In this document: positions 8,608 through 17,308 of the stretch, in pieces
How the letters are laid out: each line of letters starts with the position of its first letter
Position numbering within the stretch: the first letter of the stretch is position 1
NCBI RefSeq assembly: GCF_011742145.1
Contig: NZ_JAAQQU010000103.1
Location: 4,891-68,890 of the forward strand
DNA length: 64,000 nucleotides
From: Flavobacterium sp. J49
Lineage (GTDB): Bacteria > Bacteroidota > Bacteroidia > Flavobacteriales > Flavobacteriaceae
Direction: 5' to 3'
Made by a program: the position numbers and the translations under genes
Notes under the pieces: model-generated
Database searches by the model: none
What the model saw: only the letters and a program-made list of their open reading frames with translations
Told to the model about the DNA's origin: nothing

Positions 8608-10575
8608 ATGAGTTTAAAACAGTTTTTTTTAGGATTGTTCTTTTCAATGTCAATTGCCGGAATCGGACAAAATAATTCAAAAGAAGTTTTGTTTACCATC
8701 AACGATAAACCCTATTATACAGACGAGTTTTCAAGGGTTTACAAAAAAAATCTGGAGTTAGTAAAAGATGAATCTCAAAAGGATTTAAACCAATATTTAG
8801 AACTCTTTGTAGGGTACAAATTAAAAGTCAACAAAGCCTATAAATTAGGTTTACAAAACAATCCAAAATACCAGAGTGAGCTAAAATCTTACCGAACTCA
8901 ATTGGCCAAAAACTATTTTAACGATACCAAAATTACCCAAGAACTCATTCAAGAAGGTTACAATCGACTACAGAAAGAGGTAAAAGCTTCGCATATTCTG
9001 ATTATGGTGGATGAAAATGCAACCCCTGAAGACACGCTCAAAGCTTACAGAAAAATAGAAGAGATTAGTAAAAAAGCCATAGCCGGGGAAGATTTCGGAG
9101 CTTTGGCCACTCAGTTTTCCGAAGATCCTTCTGCCAAAGAAAACAAAGGTGATTTAGGGTACTTTACTGCGTTCAGAATGGTTTATGCTTTTGAAAGTGC
9201 TGCTTTTAATACGGCAAAAGGGAAAATTTCAAAAATTATCAGAACCCGCTTCGGCTATCACATCTTGAAAGTTGAGGACATCAGAAACAATCGAGGTGAA
9301 GTTACCGTAGCGCATATTATGATCTTAAACCCGAAACCGGAAGACACTGATCAGGATAAAGCCAAAAATACCATCAACGATATCTATAAAAAAATCCAAC
9401 AAGGGGAAAAGTTTGAGGATTTGGCCAAACAGTTCTCTGAAGATAAATCATCTTCGTCTAAAGGCGGTGTTTTGAATAAATTCGGTTCAGGACAATTGAG
9501 TTCGGAAGAGTTTGAGAATGTTGCGTTCTCAATGACGGAAGCGAATGAGGTTTCAAAACCTTTCCAATCGCAATTTGGCTGGCACATCATAAAGTTGATT
9601 CAAAAACATCCGGTGCGTACGCTTGATGAGATGAAAAATGAATTGGAAACCAAAGTAGGTAAAGACGACAGATCCAAAAAAATTACCGCCTCGCTAAACG
9701 AAAAATTAAGAAAGAAATACACACACAAACGTGACAACAAGCAATATGCTGTTTTGTCAAAATTGGTAACCGATGAGTTCTATGAATCAAAATGGAAGCA
9801 ACCGGAAAATGCCAAAGAATATACCGCTCCAATATTAACCATCAACAACAAAAAGATTGAAGGCAAAACATTTTTAGAATTTGTAGACAAACAACAAAAG
9901 GCAGGCTTGACTGCAAAACCGATTTCAAAATTGGTGGATGCGTTGTATGAAAAATTCTTGGATGCACAATTAACAGCCTATTATGATGATAATTTGGAGA
10001 ATGAGTTTTCAGAATTTGCCAATGTAATGGAAGAATACCGCGATGGTTTGTTGCTTTTTGATTTGATGGAGAAAGAGATTTGGGAAAGAGCCAAAACGGA
10101 TTCGATTGGATTGCAAAAGTTTTATGACGAACACAAATCAGAGCACCAATGGAAAAACAGAGTGGAAGCTACCGTTCTGTCTTCTACCAAAATGGAAGAA
10201 ATCAAAAAAACACTGAATTTGCTGAAAAAAAACACCGAAGTTCAAGCCATCAAAGAAAAGCTAAACGTTAACAATGTAGTAAACGTTATGAGTAACAACG
10301 GTGTGTTTGAAGAAGGGAATGACGCTTTGCCAAAAAGCACCAAGTTTGAAGTTGGTATTTCAGATATTGTAAAAGAAGGAGAATATTATTTTGTTACCAA
10401 AGTCGATAAGGTGATGCCAAAAGCCATCAAAACTTTAGACGAATGTCGCGGAAAAATAGTAAACGACTACCAACAGTATTTAGAACAAAGATGGGTTGAC
10501 GATTTAAAACAAGAGTTTACAGTTAAAGTCAATAAAGAAGTCTTTGAAAAAGTAAAGAAACAGTTGAATCCGTAA
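8608..10575 (+). CDS. Periplasmic peptidyl-prolyl isomerase with two parvulin domains
   Basis: 655 aa from the ATG at 8608. The longer open frame upstream runs through the promoter and lacks a signal sequence at its start. A signal peptide (FFLGLFFSMSIAGIG) is followed by a SurA-N-like helical region, then parvulin domains at about 126-230 (ASHILIMVDENA ... RFGYHILKVED) and 234-335 (AHIMILNPKP ... QFGWHIIKL). The last 300 residues form a degenerate SurA/PpiD-like C-terminal region. Such enzymes isomerise X-Pro bonds and chaperone outer-membrane proteins. First gene of a three-gene run, with the next start 1 nt after its stop. Confidence 0.88.
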   Translation: MSLKQFFLGLFFSMSIAGIGQNNSKEVLFTINDKPYYTDEFSRVYKKNLELVKDESQKDLNQYLELFVGYKLKVNKAYKLGLQNNPKYQSELKSYRTQLAKNYFNDTKITQELIQEGYNRLQKEVKASHILIMVDENATPEDTLKAYRKIEEISKKAIAGEDFGALATQFSEDPSAKENKGDLGYFTAFRMVYAFESAAFNTAKGKISKIIRTRFGYHILKVEDIRNNRGEVTVAHIMILNPKPEDTDQDKAKNTINDIYKKIQQGEKFEDLAKQFSEDKSSSSKGGVLNKFGSGQLSSEEFENVAFSMTEANEVSKPFQSQFGWHIIKLIQKHPVRTLDEMKNELETKVGKDDRSKKITASLNEKLRKKYTHKRDNKQYAVLSKLVTDEFYESKWKQPENAKEYTAPILTINNKKIEGKTFLEFVDKQQKAGLTAKPISKLVDALYEKFLDAQLTAYYDDNLENEFSEFANVMEEYRDGLLLFDLMEKEIWERAKTDSIGLQKFYDEHKSEHQWKNRVEATVLSSTKMEEIKKTLNLLKKNTEVQAIKEKLNVNNVVNVMSNNGVFEEGNDALPKSTKFEVGISDIVKEGEYYFVTKVDKVMPKAIKTLDECRGKIVNDYQQYLEQRWVDDLKQEFTVKVNKEVFEKVKKQLNP

Positions 10576-10576
10576 A

Positions 10577-11425
10577 ATGAAACGATATAGCCTTTTCTTG
10601 GTCATTGTTTTATTTTGTTCTTGTAACTATTTTAAACCGGAACAAAAGCCGGAATCAATTGCCCGAGTAGGAAAAAGCTATTTGTACAAAAGTGATATCG
10701 CCACTCTGGTTCCGGTGGGAACTTCAAAAGAAGACAGTGTGCTGATGGTGAGGGATTTCATCAACCGATGGGCAAGCCAAAAACTACTCATTGAAGCTGC
10801 TGAGAGAAATCTTAGTGATAAGAAAAAAGGAGAATACAATGCTTTAATTAAGCAATATAAAATAGATTTATATACAAAAGCGTATATAGAAGAAGTGGTT
10901 AAAAATACCGTAGACACTTTAGTAAGCCAACAAGAGTTAAAAAAGTATTACGACGAAAACAAGGAAAATTTTAAAACCAACGAAACGTTAGTACGCCTGC
11001 GTTTTGTCAATTTGGCCAAAGACAATCCGCGTTTTGCCACCATAAGAAGTAAGTTCTTTGATTACAATAAAAAAGACAAAAAGTTTTGGGATACCTATGC
11101 GCTCCAATTCAAGAGTTTTGCCTTGAACGACAGTGTTTGGGTCGATATGAGTCAGGTTTATGGAAAGTTACCGGTCATCAATCCGGATAACCGAGACGAA
11201 ATGATTCGACCGGGAAGAAAAGCCGAAATCCAATCCAATGAGGATGTCTATTTAATTAAAATCACCAATGTGATTGATAAAAATCAAATCTCACCGTTTG
11301 AATACATCAAACCCACACTGAAAGAAGTTATACTGAACAAAAGAAAATTAGAATTGATAAAGAAATTTGAAAAAGAAATTACCGATGATGCCATTAAAAA
11401 CAAAGATTATGAAATTTATAAATAG
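10577..11425 (+). CDS. SurA-N-like lipoprotein without a parvulin domain
   Basis: 282 aa. The N-terminus YSLFLVIVLFCSC is a lipoprotein signal with the acylated Cys near residue 16. The body resembles the chaperone (SurA_N) part of SurA: IARVGKSYLYKSDI, then helices with KQYKIDLYTKAYIEE and LKKYYDENKENF. No parvulin motif (HILI...G.HI) is present, so it is probably a chaperone without isomerase activity, tethered to a membrane. It is coupled to both neighbours: 1 nt gap upstream and 17-nt overlap with surA downstream. Database annotation may call it a peptidyl-prolyl isomerase. Confidence 0.75.
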   Translation: MKRYSLFLVIVLFCSCNYFKPEQKPESIARVGKSYLYKSDIATLVPVGTSKEDSVLMVRDFINRWASQKLLIEAAERNLSDKKKGEYNALIKQYKIDLYTKAYIEEVVKNTVDTLVSQQELKKYYDENKENFKTNETLVRLRFVNLAKDNPRFATIRSKFFDYNKKDKKFWDTYALQFKSFALNDSVWVDMSQVYGKLPVINPDNRDEMIRPGRKAEIQSNEDVYLIKITNVIDKNQISPFEYIKPTLKEVILNKRKLELIKKFEKEITDDAIKNKDYEIYK

Positions 11426-12815
11426 CCAACTTGCCATAGCGTTTATTGCTGCCATTTTTACAGTTGGTACAACCAATGCCCAAGAAATTATTAAAGATTC
11501 CGTTAAGACCAAGCCACAGGCCAAAACAGCAAAAAAAGTCAAAGTTGACGGGATTATTGCTACCGTTGGGGATTATATCATTTTGGATTCTGATATCGAT
11601 AAATCTTTTTTGGAATTGTCCAGCCAAGGGCAATCGGTGAAAGACATTACGCGTTGTCAAATGTTAGGCAAATTGTTGGAAGAGAAATTATATGCCCACC
11701 AAGCCATTCAGGATAGTATCGTTATCAAAGATGAAGAAGTAAAAGAAAAAATGAACGAGCAAATTGCTTACATGGTGGAGCAATTGAGTTCGATGGAAAA
11801 CGTAATAAAGTATTTCAAAAAAGACAGCGAAGAAGACTTCAGAAGTGAGTTGTTTGACATCATCAAAACCAACAAGTTGACCACGGAAATGAGAAACAAA
11901 ATTGTAAATGCTGTTGAAATCACTCCGGAAGAAACCCGTAATTTCTTTAAGTCTATTCCGCAAGATGAATTGCCGGTTTTTGGTGCCGAAATGGAAGTAG
12001 CCCAAATCGTAATCACGCCAAAAATTACTGAGGAAGAAAAGCAAAGAGTCATCAACCGATTAAAAGAAATCAAAGCCGAAGTTTTAGCCGGCTCGAGCTT
12101 TAAAACCAGAGCCGTAATTTATTCTGATGACCGAGGCTCGTCTTCCAATGGTGGTTTTTATAAAATCAACCGCAAAACCCAATTCGTAAAAGAGTTTAAA
12201 GATGTTGCGTTCAGTTTGGGAGAAGGAGAAATTTCAGAACCTTTCGAAACGGAATACGGCTATCACATCATCATGGTAGAAAAAATCAAAGGACAGGAAG
12301 TAGAGTTGAGACACATTCTAATGATGCCTAAAGTTTCTGACCAAGCCTTGAAAGAAGCCAGAGAGAAAATCATTACGATTAAGAATAAAATTGAAAGCGG
12401 AGAAATCTCCTTTGCCGAAGCGGCCAGAACCATGTCGGACGAAAAAGAGACTAGAGCCAACGGCGGAACGCTAATCAATCCTAAAACGCAAGACACCCAC
12501 TTCGAATTGACCAAAATGGATCCAAGTTTGTATAGTGAAGTCTCTAATTTGAAAGACAAAGCAATCACTTCGCCAATCTTAGACGATGACCCAAGAACCG
12601 GAAAAAAATATAAAATCATCACGGTTACCAACAGAATCAATGAACATACGGCTGATTACGGTAAAGATTATATCAAAATCAAAGATTTGGCATTAAAAGA
12701 AAAGCAAATCAAAGCCATTGGAAAATGGTCTGAAGAAAAAATCAAGGAAACCTATGTTAAAATTAACGGCGAATACCAAGATTGTCTCTTTATCAATAAT
12801 TGGTTGAAAAAATAG
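11409..12815 (+). CDS. surA: Chaperone SurA, peptidyl-prolyl isomerase
   Basis: 468 aa from the ATG at 11409, which gives a clean signal peptide (LAIAFIAAIFTVGTTNA, cut before QE). The frame is open further upstream, but without a signal sequence. SurA_N domain: VDGIIATVGDYIILDSDID and CQMLGKLLEEKLYAHQA. Two parvulin domains follow, at about 196-297 (AQIVITPKIT ... EYGYHIIMVEK) and 299-400 (LRHILMMPKVS). It escorts unfolded outer-membrane proteins through the periplasm. It overlaps the upstream lipoprotein gene by 17 nt, so the two are probably translationally coupled. Confidence 0.9.
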   Translation: MKFINSQLAIAFIAAIFTVGTTNAQEIIKDSVKTKPQAKTAKKVKVDGIIATVGDYIILDSDIDKSFLELSSQGQSVKDITRCQMLGKLLEEKLYAHQAIQDSIVIKDEEVKEKMNEQIAYMVEQLSSMENVIKYFKKDSEEDFRSELFDIIKTNKLTTEMRNKIVNAVEITPEETRNFFKSIPQDELPVFGAEMEVAQIVITPKITEEEKQRVINRLKEIKAEVLAGSSFKTRAVIYSDDRGSSSNGGFYKINRKTQFVKEFKDVAFSLGEGEISEPFETEYGYHIIMVEKIKGQEVELRHILMMPKVSDQALKEAREKIITIKNKIESGEISFAEAARTMSDEKETRANGGTLINPKTQDTHFELTKMDPSLYSEVSNLKDKAITSPILDDDPRTGKKYKIITVTNRINEHTADYGKDYIKIKDLALKEKQIKAIGKWSEEKIKETYVKINGEYQDCLFINNWLKK

Positions 12816-12887
12816 TAGTTAAAGTTAGATTAAAATGTATCTTGTACTTCTTAAATCTAATATCTAATATCAAAAATCTTATATCAA
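12816..12887. repeat. Low-complexity AT-rich spacer with TCTAATATC-type repeats
   Basis: The spacer contains slipped copies of AATCTAATATC/TAATATCAAAAATC ending at the moxR start codon. It lacks a -7 box. Similar slipped repeats occur before several other starts in the window. Confidence 0.4.
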
Positions 12888-13841
12888 ATGTCTGATGTTG
12901 CTGCCATTCAAAATTTAGTTCAAAAACGATTAGAACTTAAAAAAGAGATTGCCAAGATAATTGTAGGTCAAGACGAAGTAGTTGACCAAATTTTACTGAG
13001 TATTTTCTCAGGCGGACATGCCTTGTTAGTTGGTGTTCCCGGTTTGGCCAAAACCTTAATGGTGAACACCATTTCGCAAGCTTTAGGATTGGATTTTAAA
13101 CGTATTCAATTCACACCCGATTTGATGCCTTCGGATATCTTAGGGAGTGAAATTTTAGATGAAAACCGTCAATTCAAATTCATTAAAGGACCCATTTTTG
13201 CCAATATCATTTTGGCCGATGAGATCAACAGAACACCACCCAAAACCCAAGCCGCTTTACTTGAGGCAATGCAGGAACGTTCGGTGACGATTGCCGGTCA
13301 GAATTATAAATTAGCCTTACCATATTTCGTTTTAGCAACCCAAAACCCAATTGAGCAAGAAGGAACTTATCCGTTACCGGAAGCGCAATTAGACCGTTTT
13401 ATGTTTGCCATCAAATTAGATTATCCGTCATACCAAGAAGAAGTACAAGTGGTAAAAAGCACCACTTCCGATGACAAACCGGTAATCAATCCGTTATTTA
13501 CGGCTCAAGAAATTATCGATTTTCAACACTTAATTCGTCGCGTTCCCGTGGCTGATAATGTAATCGAATATGCTGTAACTTTAGTGGGTAAAACGCGTCC
13601 GAAAGGTAACTTGGCATCAGAATATGTAAGCAACTATTTAGATTGGGGCGCCGGACCAAGAGCTTCACAAAATTTGATTTTAGCGGCCAAAGCCAATGCG
13701 GCTTTCAATGGTAAATTTTCTCCGGATATTGAAGATGTTAAAGCGGTAGCCACCGGAATTTTGCGTCACAGAATCATCAAAAATTACAAAGCCGACGCCG
13801 AAGGAATCACCGAAGAAATGATAATTAATAAACTCTTGTAA
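12888..13841 (+). CDS. MoxR-family AAA+ ATPase
   Basis: 317 aa. Walker A GVPGLAKT (about 48-55), Walker B IILADEINR (about 107), sensor 1 LATQNPIEQEGTYPLPEAQLD, and the C-terminal AAA lid (RPKGNLASEYV, WGAGPRASQNL). MoxR ATPases act as chaperones that mature metalloenzymes or envelope proteins, usually with DUF58/VWA partners, but no such partner gene is adjacent here. The last 175 bp exist a second time at 15983-16157. The ending at 13841 may therefore be a replaced allele, and the original downstream junction is probably the one at 16157. Confidence 0.93.
   Translation: MSDVAAIQNLVQKRLELKKEIAKIIVGQDEVVDQILLSIFSGGHALLVGVPGLAKTLMVNTISQALGLDFKRIQFTPDLMPSDILGSEILDENRQFKFIKGPIFANIILADEINRTPPKTQAALLEAMQERSVTIAGQNYKLALPYFVLATQNPIEQEGTYPLPEAQLDRFMFAIKLDYPSYQEEVQVVKSTTSDDKPVINPLFTAQEIIDFQHLIRRVPVADNVIEYAVTLVGKTRPKGNLASEYVSNYLDWGAGPRASQNLILAAKANAAFNGKFSPDIEDVKAVATGILRHRIIKNYKADAEGITEEMIINKLL
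13667..13841 (+). repeat. Left copy of a 175-bp direct repeat (3' end of moxR)
   Basis: It aligns without gaps to 15983-16157 (offset 2316). I count 12 differences in 175 bp, and 11 are synonymous in the moxR frame (the exception is Asn/Asp near the C-terminus). Both copies end at the TAA stop. Confidence 0.95.
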
Positions 13842-13872
13842 AACTTAATTATATTATAAAATTAAAATTTTA

Positions 13873-13898
13873 AAGCACTCATATTCGAGTGCTTTTTT
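13873..13898 (+). terminator. Intrinsic terminator after moxR
   Basis: The stem AAGCACTC/GAGTGCTT with a 6-nt loop is followed by a T-run. It lies 31 bp after the moxR stop and inside the island. Confidence 0.85.
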
Positions 13899-13947
13899 AT
13901 TTGGCACATAAAGTTTATTAAATATTCTGTATGTTAAATATAATTCT

Positions 13948-13955
13948 TACATTTG
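13948..13955 (+). promoter_or_regulatory. Candidate -7 box of the island genes
   Basis: TACATTTG matches TAnnTTTG, 40 bp before the ATG at 13995. No TTG at the -33 spacing is seen. Confidence 0.4.
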
Positions 13956-13994
13956 AAATAAATGAATTTTTAATTAATTTAAAATCAAAAGATT

Positions 13995-15628
13995 ATGAAG
14001 CTAAAAGCCAAATTACCATTGCTTAGTTTAGTGGCATTATTGTCTACTTTTTTAGGGTGTAGTGAAGATATTTATGAAAATAGCACCTCACATCAAATAC
14101 TCAAAAAGAAAAATATAAAATCTCATTTGCACAATTTAAAATGGAAAAAGGAATTAAAAACTTTGACCTGCTTAAGACTATAAAATCTACAAGTATCAAT
14201 GCAAGAGAAGAAGGAACAGATGAAGGTTATGTTATAGATACAACAACAATCTACAGGTATACATCTCAAAACAACAAAATTACCTATTCATTTAAGATTT
14301 ATCCAATCTATGAAGTGCTTGAAGACAAAGAATATTACAATCTTGTTTATGAAAAGTATGGTGACGAATGGAATGAAATTATTTTTAAAAATAAAGAAAA
14401 AGATACTATAGTTAGTGGTGAGCCTAAAACGGAAAGTTCTGAAATGATTTACTATAAGGGATTTAATACCTCTATAACAATTTCAGATTTTTGTCAAACG
14501 ATTACATATGATTATCATTGTACACAAGAAGCTCCATATTGTACACCTGGAAATTGTGATGGATGTAGTATTTGTGTTTCTGAGTCTATTTCATATTGGC
14601 CATGCGAAGAAGCAACAACCTTAGATCAAACAATAACAGAACCAATAAGCGGATCAAGCGCAGGAGCAGGAAGTGGTGGTAATGCTTTATCCGGTATATA
14701 TATCCCAAATCCCTATAACGGGGATGCCGATTTAAATAATGCCGAGTTTATATTAGCTTGTCAAGTGACTGCTTATACTAATATACTCTCACAAAATTTC
14801 CCAAGCATAGGAGCCACATTGACATATAATCCTTGGATGCATTCCAATATTATTGATTTTGTTAGAAACAATGGTAATGAATTAACTCCTGACAACCAAA
14901 ATGCAATTTTCTTTGCTTTGAATAATATTCCACCGATGATGAGCTTCAATCCTTCTTGTTTGACTTTTGTAGAAATTAATCAATTGCATTACAATTCATT
15001 TATAAATCTGCTTAATAATCCAACTGCTGAGATGGTAAATTTTAATCAGCAGTTAATTAATTATCCTTTAGTTAATACTATAACATATTTACCATTTTTT
15101 AAATATCCTCAAGGGAGTAATTATTCTACATTATATCCAAATTTCACGATGCTTGTCAAAGAGTACATACCTGCACTGAAATCAGATACAAGGTTAATAA
15201 ATACTATACATAACTTAACAAGTGTTTCGAATTCCCAAATTATTAATGGTCTTACTTGGGGCAATGGTCCAGAAATTCACATAACAGATTTAGGTAATGA
15301 TCCAGGTGGAAATCCTTATTATGGTAAGTTTAATAAAAATGAACCAGAAAGAATTTATATTGATATTGAACTTGTAAATTTATTAGAAACACTATCCAAT
15401 AATCCAAATCCAACACAAAATGAATTACAATTATTAGGAAATTTAAACGCAATGATTGTATTTAGTGTTTGTTTACACTAATATGTACATTATAATGATT
15501 TTGCATTTGATGCGATAATGCAAGACACACAAGACTTAGAATTAGGGCTTTTATTTGAACAACTCTTTCAAGGAGGATTTTATGATTTTAATCAACAAGG
15601 AAATGTTATATTTATTAGAAAAAATTAA
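13995..15628 (+). pseudogene. Lipoprotein zinc-metallopeptidase-like gene broken by frameshift and nonsense codon
   Basis: The leader frame (from 13995) encodes a lipoprotein signal with GCSEDIYE, then runs off into junk and stops at 14183. The next frame, open from before 14141 to 15481, encodes KYKISFAQF and 446 residues including a Cys-rich patch (YCTPGNCDGCSIC) and GPEIHITDLG. The shift lies near 14094-14120 in an A-rich tract. After LH the codon is TAA (15479-15481), and the same frame then reads YVHYNDFAFD on to a stop at 15626-15628. A G-to-T change would turn HEYVH, an HExxH zinc site, into H-stop-YVH. The intact gene would have ended 3 nt before the next ATG. The original function may be an exported peptidase or toxin; that is inference. 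Confidence 0.72.
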
Positions 15629-15631
15629 ATT

Positions 15632-15946
15632 ATGAAAAAGCTGTTTTTATTATTAGTAACATTTAGTCTATATTCACAAAAGAAAATTTATAGTTGTGAT
15701 GATATAAAAGAAATAATTGATTATAAAATTTACGACACATTATCAAATGGTAAATTAATAGCAAGATTCGATAAAGTATTAAATCAAAAAATCTATAAAG
15801 TTAAATTTGAAAACAATCAATATAAATATGTTACAAAATCTTTGATGAAGAACATAAAAAAATCTATAAAAGAAAATAATTGTGACGATTTTATAATTGA
15901 AAAAGTAGATAAAAATAAAGATCCAAATATTAACTTAACAAGATAA
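15632..15946 (+). CDS. Small secreted Lys-rich protein (104 aa), partner of the broken gene
   Basis: The signal peptide LFLLLVTFSLYS is followed by a mature part of about 88 residues with two Cys (YSCDDIK and ENNCDDF), possibly disulfide-bonded, and many Lys/Asn/Asp. No family is recognised. Its ATG lies 3 nt after the ancestral stop of the metallopeptidase-like frame, which is typical of a coupled pair. A role as inhibitor or immunity partner of that protein is possible but unproven. Base composition matches the island and not the flanking genes. Confidence 0.6.
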   Translation: MKKLFLLLVTFSLYSQKKIYSCDDIKEIIDYKIYDTLSNGKLIARFDKVLNQKIYKVKFENNQYKYVTKSLMKNIKKSIKENNCDDFIIEKVDKNKDPNINLTR

Positions 15947-15982
15947 AAATTGTAATGTCTAATCGACACTGTGCTGTGTTTT

Positions 15983-16157
15983 ACAAAACCTGATTTTAGC
16001 GGCCAAAGCTAATGCGGCTTTCAATGGTAAATTTTCTCCGGATATTGAAGATGTAAAAGCGGTAGCCACCGGAATTTTGCGTCACAGAATCATCAAAAAT
16101 TACAAAGCCGACGCCGAAGGAATCACCGAAGAAATGATTATCGATAAGTTGCTTTAA
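15983..16157 (+). pseudogene. Right copy of the moxR 3' end (58 codons, untranslatable fragment)
   Basis: It reads NLILAAKANAAFNGKFSPD through EEMIIDKLL in the moxR frame, with a stop at 16155-16157. An in-frame TAA lies just upstream (15960-15962) and there is no usable start, so it is a remnant. It abuts and overlaps by 4 bp the convergent gene to its right, which is probably the pre-insertion arrangement of the full moxR gene. Confidence 0.9.
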
Positions 16158-17287
16158 TTTTTTCTGAGGTAAGCATCCAATTCTTTATCGTAAAAAAACA
16201 AAAACATACTGCCCATCATATCTTGTTCGGATGCTGAGGTGTTGTTGACTTCCAACACAATTTCGTATTCATGATTTCCGAATAACCAGATGCCTTCTTC
16301 GGTAGAAAAAGGATCAATGCCGGTCAAACCGGTTTTGCCTTTGTGGTTGAGAATTGTGCTTTTAAAAATCGTTTTTTTATTGGTTTTATCATACAGCGAA
16401 ATGCTCGTGGCAAAAGGATGCACATGAATTGCTGCCGCATGCAAACACAAACTGTCTTTGATTTGTAATTGTGAAGTAACGCTGCTGCGATAAGTGTTTT
16501 TGCCGGTCGGAATTACCCAATGTCCCGAGAGTTTATTTCCTTTTCCGTCATCATAACTGTGGTTCTTGGTTTCCACCGGTATGCATTGATTGGTTCCCGG
16601 ATCGGTCGGCGATTTCTTCGGGTCGTATTGGTCATAAGGCAACATAATAAATGCCGTTCGACTCATCAACGGTTTTAAATTGTTGGCTTTCGAATAGTTG
16701 ATGTCCACTTGATGTCGTATCCAAAAATTGGCGTCGGGCAAATTGTGGTTCAAAGATTCTGTGGTCACATAAAGCAATTCATTGCCTTTCATCGGAACGC
16801 CGTAACCTTTTGGAAAACTGAAACTTTCCATTCCATGGGACAGCGAAGTCAGCCGCGGATATTGGGTACCGATTCTTTTTTCCAAATGAAACGAACTATA
16901 GTATTTCACGTCATTAAAGTCGATATTGGTATGACAAATGAAATCTTTGGAAACCTGCTCGAGTGTTTTATTGTCCAAGGCTTTTACTTCAAATCCCGTG
17001 AGCCAAAGCAACGTTGAGTCTTGAGAAAGTTGCACGTAATTCGAGGATTTTGGTCCCTCCATCGATTTGTAAATACCGTCAATATAAAACTCCGGAGAAA
17101 TCATTTTGTAGGTAGTCGATTGGTTGGCTACTTTCCAATCCTTTTCTACTAGGCCTAATTTTTCAAACAAAAATGATTTCACAATGGCTTTGTGTCGGTT
17201 AGGCAATTGCCAATACCAAATTCCGCCTGCCAAGAGCGCCAAGAGCATCAGAACTCCTGAAATTTTATATATCTTTGATTTCAACAT
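16154..17287 (-). CDS. Membrane-anchored protein resembling type II copper (PHM/DBH-like) monooxygenases
   Basis: 377 aa from the ATG at 17287 (an ATG five codons earlier is also possible). One N-terminal TM helix (VLMLLALLAGGIWYW) is followed by an extracytoplasmic domain. Two stretches recall the peptidylglycine alpha-hydroxylating monooxygenase fold. HAAAIHVHPFATSISLYD near residue 290 resembles the HxH copper site. EQDMMGSMFLFFYD near the C-terminus resembles the segment carrying the Met copper ligand. An N-domain-like part has FICHTNIDF and NHNLPDANFWIRHQVDI. I recognise this only by motif pattern; it could be a distant, non-catalytic relative. It is divergent from the acyltransferase. 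Confidence 0.45.
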   Translation of the reverse strand: MLKSKIYKISGVLMLLALLAGGIWYWQLPNRHKAIVKSFLFEKLGLVEKDWKVANQSTTYKMISPEFYIDGIYKSMEGPKSSNYVQLSQDSTLLWLTGFEVKALDNKTLEQVSKDFICHTNIDFNDVKYYSSFHLEKRIGTQYPRLTSLSHGMESFSFPKGYGVPMKGNELLYVTTESLNHNLPDANFWIRHQVDINYSKANNLKPLMSRTAFIMLPYDQYDPKKSPTDPGTNQCIPVETKNHSYDDGKGNKLSGHWVIPTGKNTYRSSVTSQLQIKDSLCLHAAAIHVHPFATSISLYDKTNKKTIFKSTILNHKGKTGLTGIDPFSTEEGIWLFGNHEYEIVLEVNNTSASEQDMMGSMFLFFYDKELDAYLRKN

Positions 17288-17308
17288 AAGACAAAAATAC
17301 ATTTTTAT

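Larger units (their letters stand above)
13842..15982. mobile_element. Inserted island at the 3' end of moxR
   Basis: This 2.1-kb segment lies between the two copies of the moxR tail. It is visibly more AT-rich than its neighbours and carries a terminator, a degraded lipoprotein metallopeptidase-like gene and a small secreted protein gene. No transposase or integrase and no inverted terminal repeats are seen. The diverged flanking repeat suggests entry by homologous recombination with DNA from a relative, bringing a second moxR tail, rather than simple transposition. The element type is inferred. Confidence 0.6.
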
